Of a stretch of DNA of 64,000 nt, positions 7,608 through 16,213 are shown piece after piece. The position numbers and the translations under genes were made by a program. The DNA comes from Cytophagales bacterium (GTDB taxonomy: Bacteria; Bacteroidota; Bacteroidia; Cytophagales; Cyclobacteriaceae). Every line of letters begins with the position of its first letter. The first letter of the stretch is position 1. The stretch lies in assembly GCA_017303795.1 (NCBI GenBank), contig JAFLBR010000019.1, positions 1-64,000 on the forward strand, given 5' to 3'. A model generated the notes under the pieces. That model ran no database searches. It was not told where the DNA came from and worked only from the letters and a program-made list of their open reading frames with translations.

Positions 7608-8222
7608 TTGAAAGTGTTTATTTACTTACTAAGGGATCCTTATACTATAAAGCTGGTGAAAAGGGGACTGCTTACCAAGATTAGATACGTGGGAAAAACA
7701 AATAATCCAGACATTAGATGGAGAAACCATTTTAGTGGAAATGGAACTAAACGAATGAAAAAATGGATTGATTCACTAAAGAAGGAAGGTAAGCATCCAA
7801 AATTAGAAGTAATAGATGAATGCTCTGAAAGTAATTGGCATAAGCGAGAAGAATTCTTTATACGAAAGTATCGTAAACTTGGTCATCCTCTTCTAAATAC
7901 TTATAAAGGCATTAAAACCAGGACAGATGATGAAATAAGAACGAAAATCAAAAAGGAGTTGCTTGATGGAGAATACTTCAGATTAAAAGGCGGCTATAAT
8001 AGGATTGTGGTTAGGGTTGGAAAAAATACATATTACAAGGTTTATGGAAACTTGATAAATGGCGCCTTCAATGATACCACAAAAGTAAAGGCCGGATCTT
8101 ATTATATAATAATATCTAAACACAGATATATTGTACCGGCTTCAACAAAAATCTACTCAACAAAGCGAGCGAATCTTCCCGAATTAGTGGATGATAAAGG
8201 AGTACCTATTTTAGGTATTTAA
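7608..8222 (+). CDS. Stand-alone GIY-YIG nuclease-domain protein
   Basis: The N-terminal 100 residues form a GIY-YIG domain: I-Y-L-L at 5-8, Y-V-G at 27-29, Arg39 after the helix, Glu81/Glu82 in H-K-R-E-E-F-F-I, and Asn97 in L-L-N-T-Y. All catalytic positions of the superfamily are therefore present. The C-terminal 100 residues are basic with beta character and may bind DNA; I do not recognise them. The start is TTG at 7608 (a GTG at 7614 is the alternative; there is no early in-frame ATG). The gene is AT-richer than its neighbours and stands alone between unrelated core genes, which suggests transfer, for example from a phage or a homing-endonuclease lineage. No intron or interrupted gene is visible beside it. 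Confidence 0.8.
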   Translation: MKVFIYLLRDPYTIKLVKRGLLTKIRYVGKTNNPDIRWRNHFSGNGTKRMKKWIDSLKKEGKHPKLEVIDECSESNWHKREEFFIRKYRKLGHPLLNTYKGIKTRTDDEIRTKIKKELLDGEYFRLKGGYNRIVVRVGKNTYYKVYGNLINGAFNDTTKVKAGSYYIIISKHRYIVPASTKIYSTKRANLPELVDDKGVPILGI

Positions 8223-8259
8223 TCTGGAGTGACATTTCATAGAAAGGTTCTGCTATTCA

Positions 8260-8628
8260 TCACTCCAAATGTTTTCGCAAAACACGCCTATCCACCCACT
8301 GCAACAAAACAATAAACGCCAAGCCAAAAATTACTAATCCGGGGTAACCGGAGATAAACGAAAACACTCCAACCGTCCATGCTTTTGTTAAGGCCAGTGT
8401 AACAATTAAGGCAATTACAGAAAGTGAAATACCCAATGCCAACCACCGGAAATCGCGTTGCTCTTCGCGCTTTTCTATTTTAGCCAGCACCCGATCCGCA
8501 AATGGCAACGACACATGAAATGCAGGCTCTTGCTTCAATGCTTTAAATACATGGCGATACGCTTCACTATCATCATCGTAAGTGTGAACACCTGCTTCTA
8601 TTTGTTTTAGTAATTCTTCGTCTGTCAT
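8260..8628 (-). CDS. Probable anti-sigma factor, membrane protein
   Basis: This 122-residue protein has a soluble N-terminal helix-rich part (1-58) and two membrane helices (about 61-82 and 92-112). Its ATG overlaps the stop of the ECF sigma gene by 4 bp (8625-8628), the normal arrangement for a sigma factor and its membrane-bound inhibitor. It lacks a clear zinc-binding HxxxCxxC motif, so it is probably a zinc-free anti-sigma. An inverted repeat TGGAGTGA/TCACTCCA (8225-8232 and 8260-8267) lies between it and the convergent GIY-YIG gene and may help termination. Confidence 0.65.
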   Translation of the reverse strand: MTDEELLKQIEAGVHTYDDDSEAYRHVFKALKQEPAFHVSLPFADRVLAKIEKREEQRDFRWLALGISLSVIALIVTLALTKAWTVGVFSFISGYPGLVIFGLAFIVLLQWVDRRVLRKHLE

Positions 8629-9200
8629 AGCGCTTCTTTGCCAAGATACTGTTTTACTTTTTCTTTCAATAATTGTCGCGCCCGGAATAAATAGTTCTTC
8701 ACAGTGCCTTCGGGCAAACCGGTTATTTCTACAATCTCCGGATAACTCATTTCCTGCACATGATACAGCGTAAGAATTGTTTTGTATTGTGGCGGTAGCT
8801 TTTCTACCAACGTTAACACAATTTCATCCAGTTGTGCTTCCGCCAGATTTTCACTGGCATCATCCACCGCAATAAACCGTTCAATGTGTGTTTCATCTTC
8901 AGGCAAATCTCTAATGTTAATTTTACGCTTCCGCAGATGGTTGATGCCATGCCGGTAGGCAATGGTTGCAATCCATGTGCTTAACTTCGATTGAAACGTA
9001 AACTCATTTAACTTTTCATACACTCTCAAAAACACATCCTGACAAAGCTCTTCACAGTCTTCCGGTTTATCAATCAGCCGACCGATCATGTGGCTCACCA
9101 GTCTTTCGTGTTGTTTGATCAGCACGCGGAACGCATGCCGGTCGCCACTTAAAACCTGTGCCACCAGGGCCTTGTCGTCAATCATTTTGAGGTTAGACAC
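8625..9200 (-). CDS. ECF-type RNA polymerase sigma factor
   Basis: The protein has 191 residues. Region 2 shows the E-D-C-E-E-L-C-Q-D-V-F-L-R-V-Y block with W-I-A-T-I-A-Y-R after it (about 46-85). Region 4 shows P-P-Q-Y-K-T-I-L-T-L-Y and the helix-turn-helix Y-P-E-I-V-E-I-T-G-L-P-E-G-T-V-K (about 137-170). This is the RpoE/SigW type. It would direct RNA polymerase to stress or envelope genes when released from the overlapping anti-sigma protein. Its regulon cannot be read from this sequence. Confidence 0.9.
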   Translation of the reverse strand: MSNLKMIDDKALVAQVLSGDRHAFRVLIKQHERLVSHMIGRLIDKPEDCEELCQDVFLRVYEKLNEFTFQSKLSTWIATIAYRHGINHLRKRKINIRDLPEDETHIERFIAVDDASENLAEAQLDEIVLTLVEKLPPQYKTILTLYHVQEMSYPEIVEITGLPEGTVKNYLFRARQLLKEKVKQYLGKEAL

Positions 9201-9240
9201 GCAGGCTTGTACGGATGTTGCAGGAAGTTAGTTAAAAAAA

Positions 9241-9275
9241 TAGTTGCTGGTTACTGGCTACTAGTCTCTGGCAGC
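9241..9275. repeat. Half copy of the TAGTTGCTGGTT intergenic repeat family
   Basis: TAGTTGCTGGTTACTGGC begins a stretch similar to the left arms of the larger elements at 35449-35546 and 36702-36815. Here only one arm is present, in front of the ECF sigma gene. Confidence 0.4.
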
Positions 9276-9367
9276 TTCTCCAAAATAATTTTCAATTCCT
9301 TGCAACATTGCTTTCAAGGCTTGTGTCTTACGCCCCAAAACCAATTAAGAAATTAAACACCAGTTTT

Positions 9368-9721
9368 ATGAATAATGATTTAAGAGATGTTTTGATGCCC
9401 CTAACCATCATCGGAAGTTTTGGAGGTGCCATTTATTTTTTTACCAGAGTAATGACTGATTACATTCTGAAAAAGCGAATGATTGAGAAGGGATTTGTGA
9501 ATGATGATACCCAAGCCATCTTTAAGCAACATACCAGCGACAATCGCTACAGTTCACTCAAATGGGGGTTGATTATTTTCTTTGCCGGACTTTCGTTGGT
9601 GATAATGGAGTTTATTCCAACCGGACCAGAGTCGCCCCTTCCTTATGGCTTATTTGCACTTTCAGTGTCACTTGGTTTTTTGATTTACTACTTCGTAATC
9701 AAAAAAGAATTGAACAAATAA
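9368..9721 (+). CDS. DUF6249-like small membrane protein
   Basis: The protein has 117 residues from the ATG at 9368 (an upstream frame from 9308 has no support). It has an N-terminal membrane segment (about 8-25), a charged middle with K-K-R-M-I-E-K-G, and two further membrane helices (about 63-80 and 90-108). Proteins of this layout, annotated DUF6249, commonly accompany ECF sigma/anti-sigma pairs in Bacteroidota, and here it sits beside such a pair in divergent orientation. Function is unknown. Confidence 0.6.
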   Translation: MNNDLRDVLMPLTIIGSFGGAIYFFTRVMTDYILKKRMIEKGFVNDDTQAIFKQHTSDNRYSSLKWGLIIFFAGLSLVIMEFIPTGPESPLPYGLFALSVSLGFLIYYFVIKKELNK

Positions 9722-9853
9722 TGTTCGGTTTTGCCCGATCACCTGTTTAGATTTCAACACTTCGAATTTATAGTTCAAGCATTCCTAATCAAAATTGAGC
9801 CTCGGCATAAGAGGTTTGGTTTTTGATTCGGCTTCATCTCCAAATAAAATCAC

Positions 9854-12265
9854 ATGTTTCGTAATTACCTCAAGACAACCCTGCGCAGTTTAGTTCGCCA
9901 CAAATTCTTTTCTGCTATTAACGTTTTTGGATTAGCCATCGGCATGTCGGTTTGCATGGCCATTATTATGCTGGTGGCCGATCAACTTAATTACGACCGG
10001 TACAATGTTAATCGCGATCGCATCTATCGCGTGATAACGCAGTATGTAGATCAGAATGGTGTAATCAGCGATCCGCAACCCAATGCAGCTTCGCCCATGA
10101 CGTTGCGCAGCGAACTGTTGGAAAACTATACAGGCGTGGAACAGGTAGTAAGAATTATGCGCGGCTTTGGTAATGGTTGGTTAGAGTTTGAAAATCAAAA
10201 TGTAAATATTCCGTTAGCCGGATTTTTTGCCGACCCGGAAGCACTAACCTTTTTTGGATACGAACTTCAATATGGTGATGCGGCCACCGCATTAAAAGAA
10301 CCTTACTCGGTTGTGTTAACCCGCGCAGCCGCGAACAAACTTTTTAAAGATGAAAATCCGGTAGGGCAAACTATTAAAGTTGACGACATCGGTACGTACA
10401 CCATAACGGGTGTATTGAAAAAAACCGAAAACAAATCGCACATCGTATTTGAAGCGCTGGCCAGTATCTCCTCTGTAAATAGTTTACCCAGCAAAGGCAT
10501 ACTTACCGATTGGACCAGTTATTGGAATGGCTGGACGTACATTCAGGTTGATCAGGCACAATCGCGCGAAAGCATACAAGCAAACTTAGATAAGATTTTT
10601 GCGCAGCACATTGCCAGTATAACCGATCCTAATGTTTCTAAAGTTAAGTTCGACTTACAAGAATTGATGGGCATTACACCTGGCCCATTAACCAACAATC
10701 CAGTAGGGCCAAGTTTACCGTGGTTTTTCATCTATTTCCTTGGCGGCCTTGGTCTTGTTATTCTACTCACCTCTTGTTTCAACTTCACCAATCTTTCAAT
10801 TGCCCGTTCGTTAACACGCGCCCGCGAAATCGGGATTCGCAAAGTTACGGGGGCGGCACGTTGGCAGGTGTTTACACAGTTTTTAAGTGAGTCTATCATC
10901 ATCGCATTTGTAGCATTGGCTTTAGGTTTTGTGTTTTTGGTTTTGCTGAAACCCGTTATTCTGCAACTCAACTTTGCGCGCATGTTTCATTGGGATCTTG
11001 AATCGAACACGCTGGTGATGGCCGCCTTTGCGGTGTTTGCATTGGTAGTAGGTATCCTGGCAGGGTTCTTTCCCGCTGTGGTGTTGTCCGGATTTCAACC
11101 CGTTAAAGTGTTGAAGAACTTTGGCAACATGAAGTTATTCTCGCGCATGGGCTTGCGCAAAACATTGTTGGTAGCACAGTTTACACTTTCACTTTTCTTT
11201 ATTCTCTCGGCCATTGTGTTGTATAAACAATTCAACTTGTTTATGGGGCAAAGTCATGGATTTAATATGGAGAGCAACATCGCCATTCGGTTAAATAACA
11301 CTTCGGCACAAAATCTGAAAAATGAATTAGCCCGATACAACAATATCACGCATGTAACAGCTACTTCGCATTTACCATCAGCCGGAGTAACGTATGGCAC
11401 TACGTTAAAACGCAGCGTAAGCGATACCGATGGCGTGCCGATGGATTACTTTTTAGTGGATGAAGATTACTTAAGCAACATGAATGTGAAGTTGCTGGCA
11501 GGCCGGTTCTTTAAAGCCGGAGCGGATAGCATTAATAAAGAATACATTGTGATTAACGAACAGGCCGTAACAAAATTCAATTTCGGTTCGGCACAAGAAG
11601 CGATTGGTCAGGAGTTGTTTCAGAACTCCGATTCACTTAAGCGCAGCATTATTGGTGTGGTGTCGGGTTACAATCATCGCGACTTAACGCGACAAATTGG
11701 GCCTATGGCTTTGTTGTACGATCAAACTCAATTTAATGTGTTACAGGTTTCGTATCTCGGTTCGCACCAGCAGGCGATAAACACCATTGAAAAAGCATGG
11801 ACAACGGTAAATCCTGATCTTAAGATTGACTACAAAACAGTTGACTCTGAGGTGAAGAAGTTTTACGAAATCATTTTTGGTGACATTGTTTCGGTGCTTA
11901 CTGTAATTGCATCGCTGGCTGTTTTAATTTCATGCCTCGGATTATTAGGCATGGCAACATACACCATGGAAACGCGCATCAAAGAAATTTCTATTCGCAA
12001 AATTTTAGGTTCTGATAATGGTTCTTTGATTGTGTTGTTATCGAAAGGCTTTGTTTTCTTACTGTTGATCTCGGTTGTGATTGCGGTGCCCTTGGCATAC
12101 CTGACCAACAACCTGTGGTTGCAATTAATTGCTTACCACACGTCATTCGATGCGGGCGTAATTGTATTTGGCGTGTTGATTCTGATTGTGTTCGCCATTA
12201 TCACCATTGGTTCACAAACCATCCGAGCCACGTTTGTAAACCCGGTAGAAAATCTGAAGGAGTAA
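9854..12265 (+). CDS. FtsX/MacB-type ABC transporter permease
   Basis: This 803-residue protein opens with M-F-R-N-Y-L-K-T-T-L-R-S-L, typical of Bacteroidota permeases of this group. It has a first membrane helix at about 20-42, a MacB-type periplasmic domain (about 45-280), three helices (about 285-415), a second membrane-anchored periplasmic domain (about 430-670) and three final helices, giving two FtsX domains. The repeated E-I-G-I-R-K / E-I-S-I-R-K motif after helices is the coupling region to an ATPase. No ATPase gene is next to it, so the partner must be encoded elsewhere. Such proteins drive mechanotransmission for lipoprotein or peptide export. The last codons and the stop form part of a terminator hairpin. 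Confidence 0.85.
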   Translation: MFRNYLKTTLRSLVRHKFFSAINVFGLAIGMSVCMAIIMLVADQLNYDRYNVNRDRIYRVITQYVDQNGVISDPQPNAASPMTLRSELLENYTGVEQVVRIMRGFGNGWLEFENQNVNIPLAGFFADPEALTFFGYELQYGDAATALKEPYSVVLTRAAANKLFKDENPVGQTIKVDDIGTYTITGVLKKTENKSHIVFEALASISSVNSLPSKGILTDWTSYWNGWTYIQVDQAQSRESIQANLDKIFAQHIASITDPNVSKVKFDLQELMGITPGPLTNNPVGPSLPWFFIYFLGGLGLVILLTSCFNFTNLSIARSLTRAREIGIRKVTGAARWQVFTQFLSESIIIAFVALALGFVFLVLLKPVILQLNFARMFHWDLESNTLVMAAFAVFALVVGILAGFFPAVVLSGFQPVKVLKNFGNMKLFSRMGLRKTLLVAQFTLSLFFILSAIVLYKQFNLFMGQSHGFNMESNIAIRLNNTSAQNLKNELARYNNITHVTATSHLPSAGVTYGTTLKRSVSDTDGVPMDYFLVDEDYLSNMNVKLLAGRFFKAGADSINKEYIVINEQAVTKFNFGSAQEAIGQELFQNSDSLKRSIIGVVSGYNHRDLTRQIGPMALLYDQTQFNVLQVSYLGSHQQAINTIEKAWTTVNPDLKIDYKTVDSEVKKFYEIIFGDIVSVLTVIASLAVLISCLGLLGMATYTMETRIKEISIRKILGSDNGSLIVLLSKGFVFLLLISVVIAVPLAYLTNNLWLQLIAYHTSFDAGVIVFGVLILIVFAIITIGSQTIRATFVNPVENLKE

Positions 12266-12280
12266 CTCCTTCAGATTTCT
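12251..12280. terminator. Bidirectional terminator whose loop is the stop codon of the permease gene
   Basis: AATCTGAAGGAG (12251-12262) and CTCCTTCAGATT (12266-12277) are perfect 12-bp arms, and the 3-nt loop is the TAA stop at 12263-12265. The plus strand continues TCTTTTAT and the minus strand TTCTACC, so it can serve both convergent genes, the second of which ends at 12282. Confidence 0.7.
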
Positions 12281-12281
12281 T

Positions 12282-15065
12282 TTATCGCTTAAGCGAAATA
12301 AATCCGTTTATGGATTTGCTGCCCGCAAAATCTATTTTGTAGAAGTAAGTTCCGGAAGGAAGTTCTTTACCCGAATCGGTAATACCTGCAAACACCCGCG
12401 AAATGTTATCGTAGTTTTCTATTTGAAACACAATATCGCCCCAGCGGTTTAAGATCGTTACTTTATTATTAGCTGCGCCTTCTACCACATCCAGATATTT
12501 TATAAAGAGATAATCATTTATACCATCACCATCGGGTGTAACTCCATTAAAAACTTTTAGCGCTCCCACCACATCAATATCCAATACCTTTTGGGCGCAT
12601 GCTCCGGCAAGGTCGCACACCTCCAGTGTTATCCGATCTTCACCTGTAAAAGGATTGCCGGCATAATCAATCACTAAATTATATCCGGCATCTACCATCG
12701 CTGCCTGCCCACGTGAAGTTTGATTGTTCACTATCCGAAGCGAATTGAAATCAATATTACCATCGGCATCGGAAACAATCGTGGTCAGATCAAATGTTAA
12801 CTGGCCTTCAATCTCGGCAGCTAACAGAACTTCATCAATTACCGGAGGCACATTTGAACCACCACTTGCGCAAGGTTGGCCGGTTGCTGTTACCGTTATG
12901 GCATCAGATACAACCGAAAGACAATTAGCAGCATTGCCCACCAACAACGTGTAGCTGCCCGCAGCCGTAATGGTTATACCTTGGGTGGTTTGCCCACCCG
13001 ACCATTGGTAAATAGCAAAACCTGACGGGCCAAGTAAGCCTACTGAGTTAGTGCCACATAATTGCAGACTCCCAAAAATTTCAATTGCGGGTTTTGCGGG
13101 TGTAGTAAATGCACGAACGGTAATCACATTAGAAGTTGTGCTTATACAATTACTGGCATTGGCTACTACAACAGAATAGTTGCCTGCAGCTGTTACAGAA
13201 ATATTTTGTGTGGTGGCACCATTAGACCATTGATAGGTAAAGCCTGCCGGAGCGGATAGTGTTACCGAAGCACCATCACATAAATCGGTAGTGCCACCTG
13301 CAGTAATAACCGGAGCCGCTGGCCGGGCCGAAACTACTATAGCAGCCGGAGCCGATGGTTGACTGTTGCACGTACCATTGCCAACCACTACCGTATAATT
13401 TCCAGAAGTGGTAACCACAATTTCGCGGGTTGCTTCGCCATTCGACCACAGGTAAGAAGTAAAACCAACCGGGGCACTTAGCGTGATGGAGTTGCCCTCG
13501 CAGATGGTGGCACTGTTGATATTCAATAGCGGTGGTGTAGTGCTGATTACCGTTGCAGCAACTGCGGTGCGATTGCTTTCGCAGAGTGTTGCCGGATCAA
13601 ACACACTTACAAAAAAGTTAGTCGTGGTTGTAATAGACGGTGTGGTGAACGCTGCTCCGGTAAACAAAACAGTTGTAGCTGATTCATCGGCATACCAACG
13701 ATAGACTTGCGCACCAGTTGCTCCTGATGTTGCAGTTAACACAACCGTTCCGGCATTGCATCGGCTTGCACCTGTAGCAACAGGAGGTGTTGGCGGTGTA
13801 CACGCTAATACGGTGAAAGGTTGCGTTTCAATTGGGCTCCAGATTCCGTTTGCATCTTGCACCCGAATGCTCAGCTTACGTGCACCGGCTGGCACGCCAC
13901 TCAAAACAATTGTAAAATTTTCATTTATAGTAGGGCCAGCAGTAACGGTTAGTGCAGTACCATTGCCTTCGCCCGGATCAACACCATCATAAAAATATTC
14001 GGCCGCAACAATATCACCCATCGTAGGATCAACCGGAGAAATATAAAATCCCCTTGTTTCAAAAAGTCCCCACTTACCATCTGTTCCTTTTGCCCGAATG
14101 GTAAGAAAATGAAATCCTGTTGTAAGACTTGTAGTGGGAAGATTAACCGTAAAATTTGAAACTACACCAGAGGGAATAGAAAGCGCAGTTGCATTTCCTA
14201 AACCCGGATCAGCATCAAAAAAATATTCAGCTGTTACAATATTAGCCGAATTGGAAGTAGAAGAAGAAATATAAAATCCGCGCGCTTCAAAAATTCCCCA
14301 CTTGCCATTGGCGCCTTTGGTGCGCACGGCCACAAAATGAAAACCTGGAGTAAGACTACTTGTTGGAACGCTGGCAACAAAATTTGCGTTAGCTCCAGCT
14401 GTAATCGGAAGGGCTGTGCCATTCCCCTGGCCGGGATCAGTATCGAAAAAATATTCGGCAGCTACCAGATTAGGAACATCTGTAGTTGAACTTGTAATAT
14501 AAAATCCACGTCCTTCAAACAATCCCCATTTTCCATCCAGCCCTTTTGTGCGAATTACTAAAAAGTGAAAGCCTGCGGAAAGACTGGTAGTAGGAATGCT
14601 TACTGTAAAATTTGCAGTTGCTCCGGCTGTAACCGCTATAGGCATTCCATTTCCATGACCGGGATCGGTATCAAAAAAATATTCGGCTGCGGTAATATTT
14701 GCTGAGTTGCTGGTTGCTGCAGTAATATAAAACCCTCGCCCTTCCAGATGACTCCATCTGCCACCGGTTTCTTTAACACGAATAGCTAACTGATGAAACC
14801 CTGATGGTAATGCTCCTGTTGGTATTGTAGTGGTAAAAACAAGATTGCCGGTATTAGCTGTTAACGTAATTGGAGTAGCGTTACCAATGCCCGGATCGGT
14901 GTTAAAAAAATATTCGGCTCTTATTAAAGACTGTGCAAAAGTGGATGATGAGATGAGTAGAAGAAAAAGAAATGTGAGTGCATAGTCCTTAGTCCTTAGT
15001 CGATAGTCAGATTGACTAAGGACTAAGGACTGAGGACTACCAACTATTAACCTTTGCTTCATCAT
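12282..15065 (-). CDS. Secreted repeat protein with gliding-motility-associated (CHU_C) C-terminal domain
   Basis: The protein has 927 residues. The signal peptide core is L-T-F-L-F-L-L-L-I-S-S-S-T-F-A-Q (about 30-45), preceded by an unusually long N-region. Five tandem repeats of about 76 residues follow, starting near 47, 125, 204, 280 and 357, each opening A-E-Y-F-F-D-x-D-P-G-x-G-N and closing G-F-Y-I. After them come an Ig-like domain of the C-x-N-A-G-T-V-V-L-T-A type and three short repeats with S-x-G-N-Y-T/S-V-V-V. The C-terminus (about 840-927; V-T-P-D-G-D-G-I-N-D, N-R-W-G, G-T-Y-F-Y-K-I) is the type B sorting domain used by the type IX secretion system. A cell-surface adhesin or matrix protein is likely. 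It shares a strand with, and lies near, a PorP/SprF gene, the usual pairing for such proteins. Confidence 0.85.
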   Translation of the reverse strand: MMKQRLIVGSPQSLVLSQSDYRLRTKDYALTFLFLLLISSSTFAQSLIRAEYFFNTDPGIGNATPITLTANTGNLVFTTTIPTGALPSGFHQLAIRVKETGGRWSHLEGRGFYITAATSNSANITAAEYFFDTDPGHGNGMPIAVTAGATANFTVSIPTTSLSAGFHFLVIRTKGLDGKWGLFEGRGFYITSSTTDVPNLVAAEYFFDTDPGQGNGTALPITAGANANFVASVPTSSLTPGFHFVAVRTKGANGKWGIFEARGFYISSSTSNSANIVTAEYFFDADPGLGNATALSIPSGVVSNFTVNLPTTSLTTGFHFLTIRAKGTDGKWGLFETRGFYISPVDPTMGDIVAAEYFYDGVDPGEGNGTALTVTAGPTINENFTIVLSGVPAGARKLSIRVQDANGIWSPIETQPFTVLACTPPTPPVATGASRCNAGTVVLTATSGATGAQVYRWYADESATTVLFTGAAFTTPSITTTTNFFVSVFDPATLCESNRTAVAATVISTTPPLLNINSATICEGNSITLSAPVGFTSYLWSNGEATREIVVTTSGNYTVVVGNGTCNSQPSAPAAIVVSARPAAPVITAGGTTDLCDGASVTLSAPAGFTYQWSNGATTQNISVTAAGNYSVVVANASNCISTTSNVITVRAFTTPAKPAIEIFGSLQLCGTNSVGLLGPSGFAIYQWSGGQTTQGITITAAGSYTLLVGNAANCLSVVSDAITVTATGQPCASGGSNVPPVIDEVLLAAEIEGQLTFDLTTIVSDADGNIDFNSLRIVNNQTSRGQAAMVDAGYNLVIDYAGNPFTGEDRITLEVCDLAGACAQKVLDIDVVGALKVFNGVTPDGDGINDYLFIKYLDVVEGAANNKVTILNRWGDIVFQIENYDNISRVFAGITDSGKELPSGTYFYKIDFAGSKSINGFISLKR
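14983..15036. repeat. Imperfect palindrome of AGTCCTT units inside the signal-peptide coding region
   Basis: The arms 14983-15009 and 15013-15039 match at about 24 of 27 positions as an inverted repeat made of the unit AGTCCTT/AAGGACT. Repeats of this style are normally intergenic. Here it lies in frame within the N-terminal codons of the CHU_C gene and encodes the run S-L-V-L-S-Q-S-D-Y-R-L-R-T-K-D-Y. Confidence 0.6.
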
Positions 15066-15070
15066 TACGA

Positions 15071-16192
15071 TTAATTACTTCTGCGGGCATCAACTGTTAC
15101 ACTCAGGTTACCACCAGGTGTTACGGTTGGTGTAGTAATGTTCATGCTGAAGATTCGAGGCAAGCGGCTGTTGCGACTGTTGGTCCAATTTAAACTTCCA
15201 GTAGCATCATACAACAAGCCCATGTCCTTGCCATCGCTGCCCGTGTTGTTGGCAGGGCCGCTGGCAATGGTAAAGTTGAGAAGAGGATTATTGTTATTCC
15301 CATTAATAAGTGTTTGATCAACCATGCCCGGGCTTTGATTGGAGACATTACCTCCTCCATCTACATTGCTATTAACTGTCCAGGGTGTGGCATTGCTGAC
15401 CGCATTTGCTGAGTTAAGTGTAATATTATTGGTGATGTTATTATTAAACGTGCTGAAACTGAGACTTAGGCCGCTATTAACCTGATTAAAAATATTATTA
15501 GAAAGGTTTAAAAAGCGGCAGTTGCTAAACAACTGCACAGTGTTACCACCAGCATTATTACTGCTATAAAAAAGGTTATGATCAAACCGAACATTTACGG
15601 TATTGAAAATATTATTTAGTTGAGCGCTAATTGCGCCAACTGGAAAGAAAAAGAGATTGTTCTGAAATAAGAAATTTTGGTACGTGAGCGAAGCGTTAAA
15701 ATTTAAACTGCTGTAGAAAATAGATCCTTCAATTAAATGACCACTTGCGGCTAAGTCCCAATTAATGGAACCACTAAATTGACAACGGACAAATCTGATG
15801 TTATTAACACCAAGGTCTCCACCCACAGCACTCAGAGAAGGGTTAACGGTTGTTGTAAATACGAGGCCATGAAGTTCGGATCCATCAGGGGAACCACCAG
15901 CAGGAGAATTACGTATTTGAGCTCCCGCAACTAATGCCAGCAAGGGCAAATTTTTATCAGGTGACCAACCAGGACCAATAACTGTAATTTTTTTATCAAG
16001 GATGATAAAGGCTGCATACGTATTGGGGCTGCCATAAACATACACTGTGTCGCTGTCGGTACTTGCGTCAATTGCGGCTTGTATTGTATTAAACTGCCCA
16101 AGAGTAGAGGGGTTATTGCTTACCGTGCGTACCGTAGCGCACAACGTTAAGCTAAACACCATAAATGAAAATAAGATCAAAAGCTTTTTCAT
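15071..16192 (-). CDS. Secreted protein with right-handed beta-helix (pectin-lyase-like) character
   Basis: The protein has 373 residues and a signal peptide ending at about residue 19 (MVFSLTLCA). The start of the mature part (F-N-T-I-Q-A-A-I-D-A-S-T-D-S-D-T-V-Y-V) is the classic N-cap of parallel beta-helix proteins. It is followed by many N-rich rungs (for example N-N-I-F-N, N-N-L-F-F, D-H-N-L-F-Y). No catalytic carbohydrate-lyase residues are recognisable, so binding or structural use is as likely as enzymatic. It ends 6 bp before the CHU_C gene, so the two are probably co-transcribed. The C-terminus has no recognised sorting domain. Confidence 0.7.
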   Translation of the reverse strand: MKKLLILFSFMVFSLTLCATVRTVSNNPSTLGQFNTIQAAIDASTDSDTVYVYGSPNTYAAFIILDKKITVIGPGWSPDKNLPLLALVAGAQIRNSPAGGSPDGSELHGLVFTTTVNPSLSAVGGDLGVNNIRFVRCQFSGSINWDLAASGHLIEGSIFYSSLNFNASLTYQNFLFQNNLFFFPVGAISAQLNNIFNTVNVRFDHNLFYSSNNAGGNTVQLFSNCRFLNLSNNIFNQVNSGLSLSFSTFNNNITNNITLNSANAVSNATPWTVNSNVDGGGNVSNQSPGMVDQTLINGNNNNPLLNFTIASGPANNTGSDGKDMGLLYDATGSLNWTNSRNSRLPRIFSMNITTPTVTPGGNLSVTVDARRSN

Positions 16193-16213
16193 ATCAAGGT
16201 TTATTTATGATTT

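Noticed and set aside
13990-14930. Regularly spaced repeats that could be mistaken for CRISPR or tandem DNA repeats
   Set aside because: They are about 230 bp apart and code for the 76-residue protein repeats of the CHU_C protein; spacing and degeneracy follow codons.
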